Below the pieces are notes generated by a model. The model worked only from the letters and a program-made list of their open reading frames with translations. It did not search any database and was not told the origin of the DNA. Positions 8,672-17,256 of a DNA stretch of 54,244 nucleotides are shown here, piece by piece. The position numbers and the translations under genes are program-made. Each line of letters starts with the position of its first letter. Positions within the stretch are counted from its first letter, which is position 1. This DNA is from Mesorhizobium sp. (lineage in GTDB: Bacteria; Pseudomonadota; Alphaproteobacteria; Rhizobiales; Rhizobiaceae), in the NCBI GenBank assembly GCA_027492275.1, contig JAPUFC010000070.1:1-54244 (forward strand), read 5' to 3'.

Positions 8672-9750
8672 GACCGCGCCTCCAGCAGCGGCGACAGGCC
8701 GGCGGCCAGCGTGGCGCGCGCGGCCGGCAGCAGATGGTCGGCCTTGATCTGAGCCCGCGCCCGCCTGCCGGCTTCGAGCAGGGCGTCGGGCGAGGCGGCC
8801 AGCCGGTCGATCGCCGCCGCATAGGCGGCCGCATCGCCTTGCGGTGTGAGCCAGCCGCCGGCGCGCACCACGTCGCGCACGCCGGGCCGGTCCTCGGCGA
8901 GCACGGGGCATCCCTCCGCCTGCGCCTCCAGATAGGCCATGCCGAACGCCTCGCCGACGCCCGGCCAGACCAGCAGGTCGGCGTTGCGGTAGATGTCCCG
9001 CATCTCGGCCGGTCCGAGTTGGCCGGCCAGCACGACGCGCTCCCCGAAGCGCGCGAACAGCCCTTCCACGGCCTTCCGCTCGGGGCCGTCGCCGGCGATG
9101 GTCATCTGCCAGCGCTCCGTCACGACGAGCGCCAGCGCGTCAGCCAGCGCGGCATAGGAATCCAGCTTGTCGCGGGTGCGGAACATGCCGACCGCCAGCA
9201 GCCGCAGAGCGCCGCCCTGCCGCCGCCGTGGCTCGGGGTCGAGGGTCTCGCGCGCCAGGAAGGGGCGCAGGCGCATGATCCGCTGGCCGGCAGGGCGGTA
9301 TCGCTCCAGCGCCTCCCGGTCGTGTTCCGTGAAATGGAAAACCAGCCGCGCCGTGTCGCAGGCCGCTTCCGCCGCCGCCGCGAAGCGCGCGTAAGGGCCT
9401 TCGAGACGCTTGCGCGCGCGCGTTGCCTCGACCTGGACGTAGGGAATGCGCCAGCGGCGGCTGAGCGCCGGGCCGAGCAGGTCGGGGGCCTTGTAGTAGG
9501 AGTGATAGGTCAGCCACAGCGCCAGCGGATCGAGCCGGCGAAGGCGTTTGATCTCGGCTTCGGCGGCGTCGAAAATGGCGTCCTGCGCGCGCGCGTCCCC
9601 CGCGCCGTCGCGGCTTCGCAACCGGCTCGCCGCCCAAACCTCGCCGAGACCGCCAAGCGCCGCGATCAGCGCGCGCGCCACCGTGCGGTCCCCGGACGGC
9701 ACCGGATCGTCCGCCGGCTTCATCGGTGCGTAAAAAGCGATGCGGCTCAT
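8668..9750 (-). CDS. Glycosyltransferase family 4-like
   Basis: 360 residues, GT-B fold. N-terminal MSRIAFYAPMKPADDPVPSG is the acceptor-side nucleotide-fold start with the usual glycine after proline; the C-terminal domain has LLAVGMFRTRDK, IAGDGPERKAVE and the E-x7-E donor motif in GEAFGMAYLEAQAEG. Retaining sugar transfer from an NDP-sugar is the family activity; it should work at the cytoplasmic face of the membrane. Start and stop both overlap the neighbours as four-base ATGA/GTGA junctions, so it is translated as part of a coupled operon of surface-glycan genes. Confidence 0.87.
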   Translation of the reverse strand: MSRIAFYAPMKPADDPVPSGDRTVARALIAALGGLGEVWAASRLRSRDGAGDARAQDAIFDAAEAEIKRLRRLDPLALWLTYHSYYKAPDLLGPALSRRWRIPYVQVEATRARKRLEGPYARFAAAAEAACDTARLVFHFTEHDREALERYRPAGQRIMRLRPFLARETLDPEPRRRQGGALRLLAVGMFRTRDKLDSYAALADALALVVTERWQMTIAGDGPERKAVEGLFARFGERVVLAGQLGPAEMRDIYRNADLLVWPGVGEAFGMAYLEAQAEGCPVLAEDRPGVRDVVRAGGWLTPQGDAAAYAAAIDRLAASPDALLEAGRRARAQIKADHLLPAARATLAAGLSPLLEARS

Positions 9751-10988
9751 GCGGCGAGCGCGGCGGCCAGCCGGGCGTGAAGACGCTCGATGCCGGCCTC
9801 CATGCCGAATTCCGCCCGCAGCCGGCGGCGGGCGGAGGCTGCGAGCTCCGCGCGCCAGCCGGGATTTTCGATCATCCGGGCCAACCCTTCGGCCAGAGCC
9901 GTCGCGTCGGGCTCGACCAGCAGGCCGTCGCGCTGGTTCTCGATGAATTCCGGGATGGCGGAGACGCGTGTCGACAGGATCGGCAATTCCTGGCTGGCCG
10001 CTTCCATCAGCACGTTGGGCAGGCCGTCGCGGTCGCCGTCGGCGGCGATGCGGCTGGGCAGCACGAAGATGTCGGCCGCGCGCAGCGCCTCGATCACCTC
10101 GGCCTGGTTGCAGGCGCCGCGCCACGCGATGCGCCCGGCGATGCCGAGCGCTTCCGCCTGCGCCTTTAGGGGCGCGGACAGCTCCCCGCCGCCGACATGC
10201 ACGAAGCGCCAGTCGATCGCCGGCGGCAGCCGCGCCAGCGCGTCCAGCAAAAGGTCGAAACCCTTCTTCTCGACCAGCCTGCCGACCGACAGCAGCGTCA
10301 CCGGCTCGCCCCTGCCGTCGCGCGGCGAGCGCGATGCCGGCGGGGCGGGGAAGCGGGACAGGTCGAGGCCGTGATAGGCGAGGTCCATCCGGTCGGGCCG
10401 GGACGACAGCGCGCGCAGATGCGCCGCGCCGGACGCCGTACAGGTGGTGCCGAAGGCGGCGCGGGCGAGCTTTTCGCGCTTTTCCCAGTCGGGCGTCGTC
10501 CAGATGTCCTTGGCATGGGCGGAGAAGGCGAAGGCGACGCCGCGCATCTCGGCGGCGTAGGAGGCCACCGAACTCGGCGTGTGCAGGAAATGGGCGTAGA
10601 TGAGATGCAGGCCGGCGGGGGCCTCGCGCGCCAGCACCAGCGCCTGCCCGAAGCGGCGGGCGCGGTTCGGCGTGAAGTCGCGCCGCAGGTCGCGCAGCCA
10701 GCTCTTCAGCGCCTTGCCGAAGCCCGGCAGGCGCGGCGCGTGGATAAGCGCGCGCAGCACCCGCAGCGGTTCCTGGTGGAGATATTCCGGCAGATAGCGG
10801 ACGCGCGCATGCAGGCGGTCGTGCAGCGCATGGCGCTTGGCGTCGGTCGGATGGCGCATCGACCACAGCTCGAAGGCGATGCCCCGCCGCTCCAGCTCCA
10901 CCAGCTCCTGCGCGATGAAGGTTTCCGACAGGCGCGGCCATCCTTTCACGACCACGGCGAGCCGTGCCGACGAACTGACGTCGTTCAT
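9747..10988 (-). CDS. Glycosyltransferase family 4
   Basis: 413 residues, GT4 family. The N-terminal half begins VVVKGWPRLSETFIAQE, a start shared with colanic-acid WcaL-type and other exopolysaccharide glycosyltransferases. The C-terminal half has LLSVGRLVEKKGFDLL, HVGGGELSAPL and the donor-site segment DGLPNVLMEAASQELP with the E-x7-E-like spacing, preceded by a PSRIAADGDRDG loop. ATGA overlaps at both ends couple it to its neighbours. It likely adds one residue of the repeating unit whose other sugars are added by the three flanking glycosyltransferases; the sugar is unknown. Confidence 0.9.
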   Translation of the reverse strand: MNDVSSSARLAVVVKGWPRLSETFIAQELVELERRGIAFELWSMRHPTDAKRHALHDRLHARVRYLPEYLHQEPLRVLRALIHAPRLPGFGKALKSWLRDLRRDFTPNRARRFGQALVLAREAPAGLHLIYAHFLHTPSSVASYAAEMRGVAFAFSAHAKDIWTTPDWEKREKLARAAFGTTCTASGAAHLRALSSRPDRMDLAYHGLDLSRFPAPPASRSPRDGRGEPVTLLSVGRLVEKKGFDLLLDALARLPPAIDWRFVHVGGGELSAPLKAQAEALGIAGRIAWRGACNQAEVIEALRAADIFVLPSRIAADGDRDGLPNVLMEAASQELPILSTRVSAIPEFIENQRDGLLVEPDATALAEGLARMIENPGWRAELAASARRRLRAEFGMEAGIERLHARLAAALAA

Positions 10989-12190
10989 CGCTTTACGGTC
11001 GTTCCGAGCAGGTCGCCGGTCAGCGCTATGACCTTTTCCAGCCCGTCCATCAGCCCCGGCGGGGCGCTTTGCGAGGGCAGGCTCTGCAGGGGCAGGGCGC
11101 GGATCGCCTGCGCCATCACCTCGGCGCCGGCCCCGTCGCGGTCGCGGTCGAGCATGCGGATGAGGCCGAGCTTTTCCGCCACCGCGGCGCGGATATGCTG
11201 TTCCATGCGCGGCACGGTGCGCGGGGCCACGACCGCCCGGCAATTGAAGGACAAGATCTCGCAGAACGTGTTGTAGCCGCCCATGGCGACGATCCCCTGC
11301 GCGTTGGCCATCAGGCTCTCGATGCGGGAATCGAAGCCGACCGCCGAGACCCTCGGCTCCAGCGCCGCCACGCGCTGGTCGAAGGCGGCGCGCCGCTCGC
11401 CGTCGAGGAACGGGCCGTAGACGATCAGCGCGTTGGGCTTCAGCGTCGGATCGTCCTCATAGGCGCGCAGGGTCCAGTCGACCAGCGCCTCGCCGTCGCC
11501 GCCGCCGCCGGGCGTGACGAGGATATAGGGCTCGCGCGAGGGAGCCGGGCGCGGCTCGGCATGCACGGCGCGGCGGATATAGCCGGTGTAGCGGATGCGC
11601 TTGCTGAAATCCGCCGACGGGTGCAGTCCCTTGAACGGATTGTAGATGTTGGGGTCGCCATAGACCCAGACCTGGTCGTAGAATTTTTCCGCCGTCGCAA
11701 GCGCGCCCTTGCGCTCCCACTCCACGGCCAGCGCCTCCGGCGAGTCGAGCACGTCGCGCACGCCCAGCACCAGCTTGGTGCGCCCGTTCGCCTTGACGAT
11801 CTCCAGCATGGTGGTGAGTTCGCCGCGAAAGCCGCCCGGCTCCTTGTCGACGATGATGAGATCGGGATTGAAGGTGGCCGTCGCGGCGAGCACCACGCTG
11901 GCGCGCAGCGCCGTCGTCTCCTCGATGTCCATCGTCAGGGATTCCGAGACGTAGTCGCCGTCCGGCGTCTTCACCACGCCCGGCATGCGGATGTGGTCGA
12001 CGCCCGGCGCGAAGGCGAAGCGTCCCGCCACCGGCGAGCCGGTCACGATCAGCGCCGACGATCCTTCGAAGGCGGACACCAGCGCTTCGGCGAGCGCGCG
12101 CGAGCGCCGCAGATGCCCGAGGCCGAAGGTGTCGTGACTGTAGAACATGATCCGCGGTGCGCGGCATGCTGGCTGGATTCCGTCACGCAT
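10985..12190 (-). CDS. Glycosyltransferase, MurG/GT28-like, first gene of the glycan operon
   Basis: 401 residues, GT-B fold. FYSHDTFGLGHLRRSRALAE is the glycine-rich loop of the acceptor domain; LVTPGGGGDG and the segment AMGGYNTFCEILSFN with a following RTVPRMEQ belong to the donor domain, as in GT28-type enzymes. It is the promoter-proximal gene of the minus-strand operon; the divergent gene on the + strand begins 183 bases away. The ATG at 12190 has no strong Shine-Dalgarno sequence, and an internal ATG at 12148 sits just before the glycine-rich loop, so the first 14 residues are uncertain. It is coupled to the next gene by an ATGA overlap. Confidence 0.85.
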   Translation of the reverse strand: MRDGIQPACRAPRIMFYSHDTFGLGHLRRSRALAEALVSAFEGSSALIVTGSPVAGRFAFAPGVDHIRMPGVVKTPDGDYVSESLTMDIEETTALRASVVLAATATFNPDLIIVDKEPGGFRGELTTMLEIVKANGRTKLVLGVRDVLDSPEALAVEWERKGALATAEKFYDQVWVYGDPNIYNPFKGLHPSADFSKRIRYTGYIRRAVHAEPRPAPSREPYILVTPGGGGDGEALVDWTLRAYEDDPTLKPNALIVYGPFLDGERRAAFDQRVAALEPRVSAVGFDSRIESLMANAQGIVAMGGYNTFCEILSFNCRAVVAPRTVPRMEQHIRAAVAEKLGLIRMLDRDRDGAGAEVMAQAIRALPLQSLPSQSAPPGLMDGLEKVIALTGDLLGTTVKR

Positions 12191-12373
12191 ACGGGTCTTG
12201 CTCGTAGCAGCTCTGTTGGTTTCACCGCGACCGACCTACCATTATCCGTGGGGCGGGCGTTTGTGAATAGGCTTGGGGCGAGCCGGAAACCGGCTGCGAC
12301 GCCGGCGCTCTTTCATCGGGCGGGTCGAACGGTTAAGGACGTGCGACACTGTCGAAGCTTATGGACTGTCCCG
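12191..12373. promoter_or_regulatory. Divergent promoter region between two glycan operons
   Basis: 183 bases separate the starts of the glycosyltransferase operon (leftward) and the lyase/FkbM pair (rightward). The stretch must hold both promoters. No convincing -35/-10 pair or perfect operator palindrome was found by eye, and neither flanking start has a strong ribosome-binding site, which may indicate that transcripts begin close to the start codons. Confidence 0.5.
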
Positions 12374-13186
12374 ATGACTGACGCATCCGCCGAAGCGCAG
12401 CGGATCGCCGCCTCCGGCCGCACGCCGGAGGAGCATGCCGATATCCTGCGCGCGCTTCGCAGCGATCCGGCCGGCGCGAAAACCGTCACGCTGGATTTCG
12501 AGCGCGGCGATTTCGAAGGCTGGAGCGTGCGCCGGCTGTGCGGGCCTTATTCGGCCGTGATCCAGAGCGAGGTCGTGCGGGTCGGCACAAATGCCTGCCG
12601 CTTCGAGATCAGGCCCGGCGACTACGTCTCGCAGGGGCTGCGGGCCGAGCTGCGCGATTGGTACAACGCGCCTTACGAAGAGGATACCTGGTACGGCTTC
12701 TCGACCTGGCTGCCGCGCTCCTTCGCGCCGCCGCCCGACGTCGGCATCGTGCTGGCCCAGTGGCACGATCAGGCGGAGCTGGGAAACCCGGCCGGAAAGC
12801 CGCCGCTGGCGATTCGCTATCTGGACGGCGCGCTGCGCTTCACGGGCGCTTTCGCCGAAGTCGCCTCGCAGAACCCCGACCGGCGTTATGTCTTCCACGA
12901 GATCGCCGATATCGGCCATGAGCGCTGGCTGGACTTCGTCTTCCGCATCCATTGGTCGCGGGTAGGGGATTCGCGCATCGACGGCTGGCTGGGCGGCGAG
13001 CCCCTGTTCGGCTTCGAGGGCCCGCTCGGCTATCGCAACGAGGTCAAGGGCCCGTATTTCAAGTTCGGCGTCTACGCCAGCGGCGACATCGACGGGCCGC
13101 TGCACGTCTATCACGACAATTACAGCCGCGCCGGCAGTTTCGCCGCCGTCGATCCCGGCATCCTTCATGGCGGAAAAGCCGCATGA
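12374..13186 (+). CDS. Polysaccharide lyase-like protein (heparin-lyase I fold)
   Basis: 270 residues resembling the Polysacc_lyase family (PF14099; beta-jelly-roll, heparin lyase I-like). Features seen: LDFERGDFEGWSV at about residue 39, a surface strand RFEIRPGDY, WYGFSTWLPRSF (typical of the family), a VLAQWHDQ strand and the late YFKFGVYAS / YHDNYSRAG segments, the latter corresponding to the conserved C-terminal K-x-G-x-Y-Y pattern. There is no signal peptide, unusual for a degradative lyase, so it may act in the cytoplasm/periplasm via another route or serve as a glycan-binding module. The gene is divergent from a glycosyltransferase operon and overlaps the FkbM gene by ATGA, so it is probably part of the same glycan pathway, e.g. 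for chain-length trimming. The start ATG has a weak RBS. Confidence 0.7.
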   Translation: MTDASAEAQRIAASGRTPEEHADILRALRSDPAGAKTVTLDFERGDFEGWSVRRLCGPYSAVIQSEVVRVGTNACRFEIRPGDYVSQGLRAELRDWYNAPYEEDTWYGFSTWLPRSFAPPPDVGIVLAQWHDQAELGNPAGKPPLAIRYLDGALRFTGAFAEVASQNPDRRYVFHEIADIGHERWLDFVFRIHWSRVGDSRIDGWLGGEPLFGFEGPLGYRNEVKGPYFKFGVYASGDIDGPLHVYHDNYSRAGSFAAVDPGILHGGKAA

Positions 13187-14448
13187 GCGCGGCCCGGCCG
13201 ACGTTGATGCTGGTGGCCGCGCAGACGCCCCCCCGCACGCCCGCGTCGGGCGGATTCGGCGCCGTCGCGGTTCGGACGCTGGCCGATGGCGGCGATTTCG
13301 CCGCACGGCTTCGCGCCGCGGCCGGCATGGCGCGCGACGCCGGCCGCGACTGGCTGGCGTTCACTGGCACCGGTGAGAGCCTCGCCGACGACGCGCTCGA
13401 TCTCGTCGCGCCGGCGCTCGATCTCTTCGACGCGATCTTCGGCGCGGTGCATCGGCGCGGCAGCCCGGACAAGGTCGAGCGGCCGAGCCGGCTGGCCTTC
13501 GACGACGCCGCCATGCTGCCGCACGCATTGCTCAACTGGTGGGTGCCGCAGGCCCATTTCGTGCGCCCGGCAACGGCGCTCGCCGCGCTGGAGCGCGTGC
13601 CGGAGGGCACCGCCGATTCCTTCCTGTCCTATCTGTTCGCGCTGTGGAGCGATGGCCGCTGCCTGAAATCCGCTCAGCCGCTGCTGGAGGTCGACGAGCG
13701 GCCCCGGCCGCTGTCCGGCGCAGGGCGCGAAACCGTGCTGGCGCGACTGGAGGCGAGGCCCGTGGACGTTCCCGTCCAGTATGGCGAGACGCGCTATGTC
13801 CTGCCCTACACGGGCCGCAACCCCGGCATCGAGCGCGAACAGACGCGCGGGCAGTTCTTCGAGGCCATGGAGCTGGAGGCACTGCGCCTGCTCGCGCCGG
13901 CCGCGCCCTGCGTGGTGGATGTCGGCGCGAACACGGGCAACCACACCGTGTTCTTCGCCGGCCCGATGCGGGCAAAAATGGTCGTCCCGCTGGAGCCGCT
14001 GCCGCGCGCGGTCTCGGCGCTGCGCCATGCGGTCAGCCGCAACGGCCTCGCCAATGTCGACCTTTCGAGGCTGGGCATCGGCGCGTCCGACCGCGAGGGG
14101 CGGGCGGGCTTCGTTTTGTCCGAGCGCGGCGGCCTGGGGTCCACCGGACTGAGGACCGAGGCGGCGGGGGAGATTCGGGTTTCGACGCTCGACCGGCTCG
14201 TGCCCGAGCATGTCGACGTGCTGAAGATCGACGTGGAAGGCATGGAAATGGAGGTCCTGGCGGGCGCGGCAGGGCTGATCGAGCGCTGCCGACCGCTGAT
14301 CTTCATCGAGATCGCGAACCGCAACATGCCGGCTTTTTCGGCGTGGCTGGAGCGCTCGGCCTACCGCGTCGAGCGGATCTTCACCGACAAGGGCCACGCA
14401 AACTTTATCGTGATGCCCCGCGAAAGTGCAACGATTTCAGAGGCTTGA
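13183..14448 (+). CDS. FkbM-family methyltransferase with N-terminal extra domain
   Basis: 421 residues. The C-terminal half is an S-adenosylmethionine-dependent FkbM methyltransferase: motif I VVDVGANTGNHT (about 243-254), an acidic strand-2 end (PLEPLPRA) and LKIDVEGMEMEVL (about 347). FkbM enzymes O-methylate sugars or hydroxyls. The first ~185 residues are not part of that fold; they include WWVPQAHFVRPA and SFLSYLFALWSDGRCLK, which look like the tail of a GT2-type glycosyltransferase (acceptor side), but no DXD is visible, so I call this only a possible vestigial or non-catalytic domain. Translation is coupled to the lyase-like gene through an ATGA overlap. Likely role: methyl-capping of the glycan built by the divergent operon. 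Confidence 0.85.
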   Translation: MSAARPTLMLVAAQTPPRTPASGGFGAVAVRTLADGGDFAARLRAAAGMARDAGRDWLAFTGTGESLADDALDLVAPALDLFDAIFGAVHRRGSPDKVERPSRLAFDDAAMLPHALLNWWVPQAHFVRPATALAALERVPEGTADSFLSYLFALWSDGRCLKSAQPLLEVDERPRPLSGAGRETVLARLEARPVDVPVQYGETRYVLPYTGRNPGIEREQTRGQFFEAMELEALRLLAPAAPCVVDVGANTGNHTVFFAGPMRAKMVVPLEPLPRAVSALRHAVSRNGLANVDLSRLGIGASDREGRAGFVLSERGGLGSTGLRTEAAGEIRVSTLDRLVPEHVDVLKIDVEGMEMEVLAGAAGLIERCRPLIFIEIANRNMPAFSAWLERSAYRVERIFTDKGHANFIVMPRESATISEA

Positions 14449-14592
14449 AGCGGAGGCTCGGGCGCGCGGGGCCGGTCTGCCGCGAAGTGATTGGACATCC
14501 ATGCCCGCAAGGCATAGGGTCGGTCCATTGCAGGCTCGTTAAACGGGCGCCTGCGACTGGAAGCGGCTATCGTGCTTTCGCCCCGAAAAGGG

Positions 14593-14787
14593 ATGAAGGC
14601 CATGCATCTACACCCGCAAGTGGTGCCTTCGAATACCGTCAACCTGCATGTCACGGAAGGTTACGGTGAGTGGTTCGTCCACAATGTCAGCGACGGCGGC
14701 GACACCGTCGTCAGCTTCGAGGTGGAAGCGGAAGCGCGTTCCTTCGCCGCCATACGCCTGTCATGGCTGCGCGGAAAGACGCGCTGA
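14593..14787 (+). CDS. Small uncharacterised protein
   Basis: About 64 residues, rich in beta-forming residues (VNLHVTEGYGEWFVHNV, VVSFEVEAEARSFAAIRL). The start is unresolved between GTG 14572 (GGAAG eight bases upstream), ATG 14593 and ATG 14602. It sits alone between the FkbM gene and the convergent GGDEF/EAL gene. Its composition and third-position GC look like a true gene, and two other frames here are shorter and less protein-like. No family recognised; function unknown. Confidence 0.5.
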   Translation: MKAMHLHPQVVPSNTVNLHVTEGYGEWFVHNVSDGGDTVVSFEVEAEARSFAAIRLSWLRGKTR

Positions 14788-14820
14788 CCCCTTCGCCCGC
14801 CAGCGCCAGCCTGATCTTGT

Positions 14821-16956
14821 TCACGACGCGAGGGACAGGCTTTCCTCGCCGCGAAACTGCTCGTGACGGAAACCGGCGATGAAGCGTGCCGCGTCGGCTC
14901 CCGGCATCGGCCGGGCGAACAGATAGCCCTGTATCTCGCTGAAACCCTCGCTGCGCAGCCGGGTCAACTGCTCGACCGTCTCGACGCCCTCGGCGGTGGT
15001 GGTGAGGTTGAAGCCGGACCCCAGTCCGGTCACCGCCCTCACGATCGCGATGCTGCCCGGATCGGTGCAGATGCCGGAGACGAAGCTCCTGTCCATCTTG
15101 ATCTTGTCGAAGGGGAAGGAGCGCAGGTAGCTCAGCGAGGAATAGCCGGTGCCGAAATCGTCCATCGCGATGCGGACGCCGAGGTCGCGCAGCGCGTGCA
15201 GGATCTGCAGGTTCTGGCCGCTTTCGGCCAGCAGAACGGACTCCGTGATCTCCAGCTCGAGCCGGCTCGGATGCAGCTTCGCCTCGTCCAGCGCCGAGAC
15301 GACGGTGGCCAGAAGCCCGAACTGCCGGAACTGGCAGGACGACAGGTTGACCGCCACCTTGATGTCGTCCGGCCACTTCGCCGCCGTGCGGCACGCCTCG
15401 CGGATCACCCAGTCGCCGAGCGCCGTGATCAGGCCGGTCTCCTCGGCGACGGGGATGAACTCGGCCGGTCCGATCAGGCCGCGGTCGGGGTGGCGCCAGC
15501 GCACCAGCGCCTCGAAGCCGGAGATGCGGTCGTCCGCCAGCGACAGCACCGGCTGGAAGTGCAGTTCGAACTGCCCGGCCGCGAGCGCCTGGCGCAGTTC
15601 GACGGTGAGGTCGTGGCGGCGCTCGGCCTGGAGCCGCATGGCGCCCTCGTAGAAGCGGTAGGTCGAGCGGCCGTCGCCCTTGGCGGCGTAGAGCGCGAGG
15701 TCGGCGTTGCGCAGCAGCACGTTGACGTCGTCGCCGTCCCGCGGCGCCAGCGCGATGCCGACGCTGCAATCGACATGCTCCGTCGCCCCGTCGAGGTCAA
15801 AGGGCTCGCTGAACAGGTCCATCACGCCTCGGGCGAGCGCGGCGGCATCGCGGCTGCCCGGTTCGTCGAGCAGGAAGATCAGCGCGAACTCGTCGCCGCC
15901 CAGCCGCGACACCATGCCGTACTCGCCGGCCAGCGCCTTCAGCCGGCGGGCCACCTCGACCAGCAGCGCGTCGCCGGCCGGATGGCCGCGGCTGTCGTTG
16001 ATGTGCTTGAAATGGTCGACGTCGATGTAGAGCAGCGCGAAGGAGCGCGGCCTTGCCTCCTCCGTCAGCAGGCGCGTGACCTGATGGCTGAAGAAGCTCC
16101 TGTTCGGCAGGCCGGTCAGCGAATCGTGCATGGCGATGTGCGCGATGCGCTGCTCGTAGTCGCGGCGGTCGGTGATGTCCTGCGAGATGCCGACGAGGTA
16201 GCGCGGGCGCGAGCCGTCGGCGGCCGGAATGGCGCGTTTCAGCGTGCGGATGGTGCGCAGGCTGCGGTCGCAGCGCTCGACGTTCTCCTCGAACACCAGA
16301 ACGCCCGCCGTATCCATGGCGTGCCGGTCCTGCAGCATGAACTGTTCGGCCTGCGCCTCGGAGAAGATGGCGCGGTCGGTGCGGCTGATAACCCCGCCCG
16401 GCTCCAGCCCGACGATCTCGCCGCAGGCCGCGTTGTAGATCAGATAGCGCCCGTCATCCTCCATGTCTTTCACGAACACGCCGATCGGCAGGCTGGAAAC
16501 GATGCTGTCCAGCAGCGAGCGCGTGTCGCTGGCCTGCCGATAGGCGCGCGCCACCTCGGTGCGGTCGGTGACGATGGCGAGGATGGCGTCGACGCCGTCG
16601 AAGCGAACCTTGCGGCCGTAGGTCTGCACCTCCATCAGCTCGCCATTGGCCTTGACGTGCTGCCAGCGCTCCGGCCGGCCGAGATCCGAAAGCGACCTGA
16701 CGGCGGTCCGCATGCGCTCGCGCTCGCTGTCGGGGCGGATGTCGAGCACGGTCATGCGCCCGTACTGTTCGCGGCTGTAGCCGTAGAGCGTCACGGCAGC
16801 GTCGTTGACGGTGAGGAATTTGAGGGTTTGCGGATCATAGACCCACATCGGTGTCGGATGGGTGACGAAAAGCGTCCGGAAATCGTCGCTTTCGGCCGCG
16901 TGCCCACCGGTCGCCGCACGGCTGCCTGCCGTCGCCCTGTCCTGTAACTGCGTCAT
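14821..16956 (-). CDS. PAS-PAS-GGDEF-EAL c-di-GMP signalling protein
   Basis: 711 residues, cytoplasmic, no membrane segment. Two PAS domains occupy about residues 22-255. The GGDEF domain has the intact active site G353-GDEF with flanking SRL; an RxxD inhibitory site is not present at the usual distance before it. The EAL domain keeps E482-A-L, an NLS-type Asn, ITESVLL, DDFGTGYSS, KMDRSFV and AEGVET, the full set of metal/c-di-GMP-binding and loop-6 residues. So both synthesis and hydrolysis of c-di-GMP are possible; many such hybrids act mainly as phosphodiesterases. The start at 16956 was preferred over 17022 because GGGACGCGGA precedes it and no RBS precedes the other. Placement between two polysaccharide loci suggests, but does not prove, that it tunes adhesion or EPS. 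Confidence 0.93.
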   Translation of the reverse strand: MTQLQDRATAGSRAATGGHAAESDDFRTLFVTHPTPMWVYDPQTLKFLTVNDAAVTLYGYSREQYGRMTVLDIRPDSERERMRTAVRSLSDLGRPERWQHVKANGELMEVQTYGRKVRFDGVDAILAIVTDRTEVARAYRQASDTRSLLDSIVSSLPIGVFVKDMEDDGRYLIYNAACGEIVGLEPGGVISRTDRAIFSEAQAEQFMLQDRHAMDTAGVLVFEENVERCDRSLRTIRTLKRAIPAADGSRPRYLVGISQDITDRRDYEQRIAHIAMHDSLTGLPNRSFFSHQVTRLLTEEARPRSFALLYIDVDHFKHINDSRGHPAGDALLVEVARRLKALAGEYGMVSRLGGDEFALIFLLDEPGSRDAAALARGVMDLFSEPFDLDGATEHVDCSVGIALAPRDGDDVNVLLRNADLALYAAKGDGRSTYRFYEGAMRLQAERRHDLTVELRQALAAGQFELHFQPVLSLADDRISGFEALVRWRHPDRGLIGPAEFIPVAEETGLITALGDWVIREACRTAAKWPDDIKVAVNLSSCQFRQFGLLATVVSALDEAKLHPSRLELEITESVLLAESGQNLQILHALRDLGVRIAMDDFGTGYSSLSYLRSFPFDKIKMDRSFVSGICTDPGSIAIVRAVTGLGSGFNLTTTAEGVETVEQLTRLRSEGFSEIQGYLFARPMPGADAARFIAGFRHEQFRGEESLSLAS

Positions 16957-17256
16957 TCCGCGTCCCGCCGTCCCTGGTCCTTTTTTGCTTTCCAGCCGGA
17001 CCTTTGACGCGCAGCATTCCATAAAGTTCTAAAGAATCTGATACGGGCCCCGTGTGCGCAATCCGGTTGCCGGCGCGAATGTGGGCCGATGCGCCGCTTT
17101 CCGGGCCGGAAAAGCGCCGTGGCTTCCGATTCGCTAACCGAAAATTTGCCTTGCGCGCGATTTGGCCTGTCGCCTTTGCCGCCCGCCATGTCGCATTCGC
17201 GTCTGCGCGCGCCGGAGGCCCGGGCGTAGGCTTCGCCGGAGCGAATGAGGATCGAC
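16957..17256. other. Divergent intergenic region with an imperfect palindrome
   Basis: About 300 bases without a convincing gene, between the leftward GGDEF/EAL gene and the rightward Rieske oxygenase. At 17091-17118 there is an imperfect inverted repeat (GCGCCGCTTTCCGG / CCGGAAAAGCGCC, one-base bulge) with no T tract, so a regulator site is more likely than a terminator. The region presumably holds both promoters; short open frames here have no RBS or recognisable product. Confidence 0.45.

Noticed and set aside
14863-16947. Plus-strand open frame of 694 codons opposite the GGDEF/EAL gene
   Set aside because: The minus-strand protein has complete domains; the + frame has none and is a shadow.
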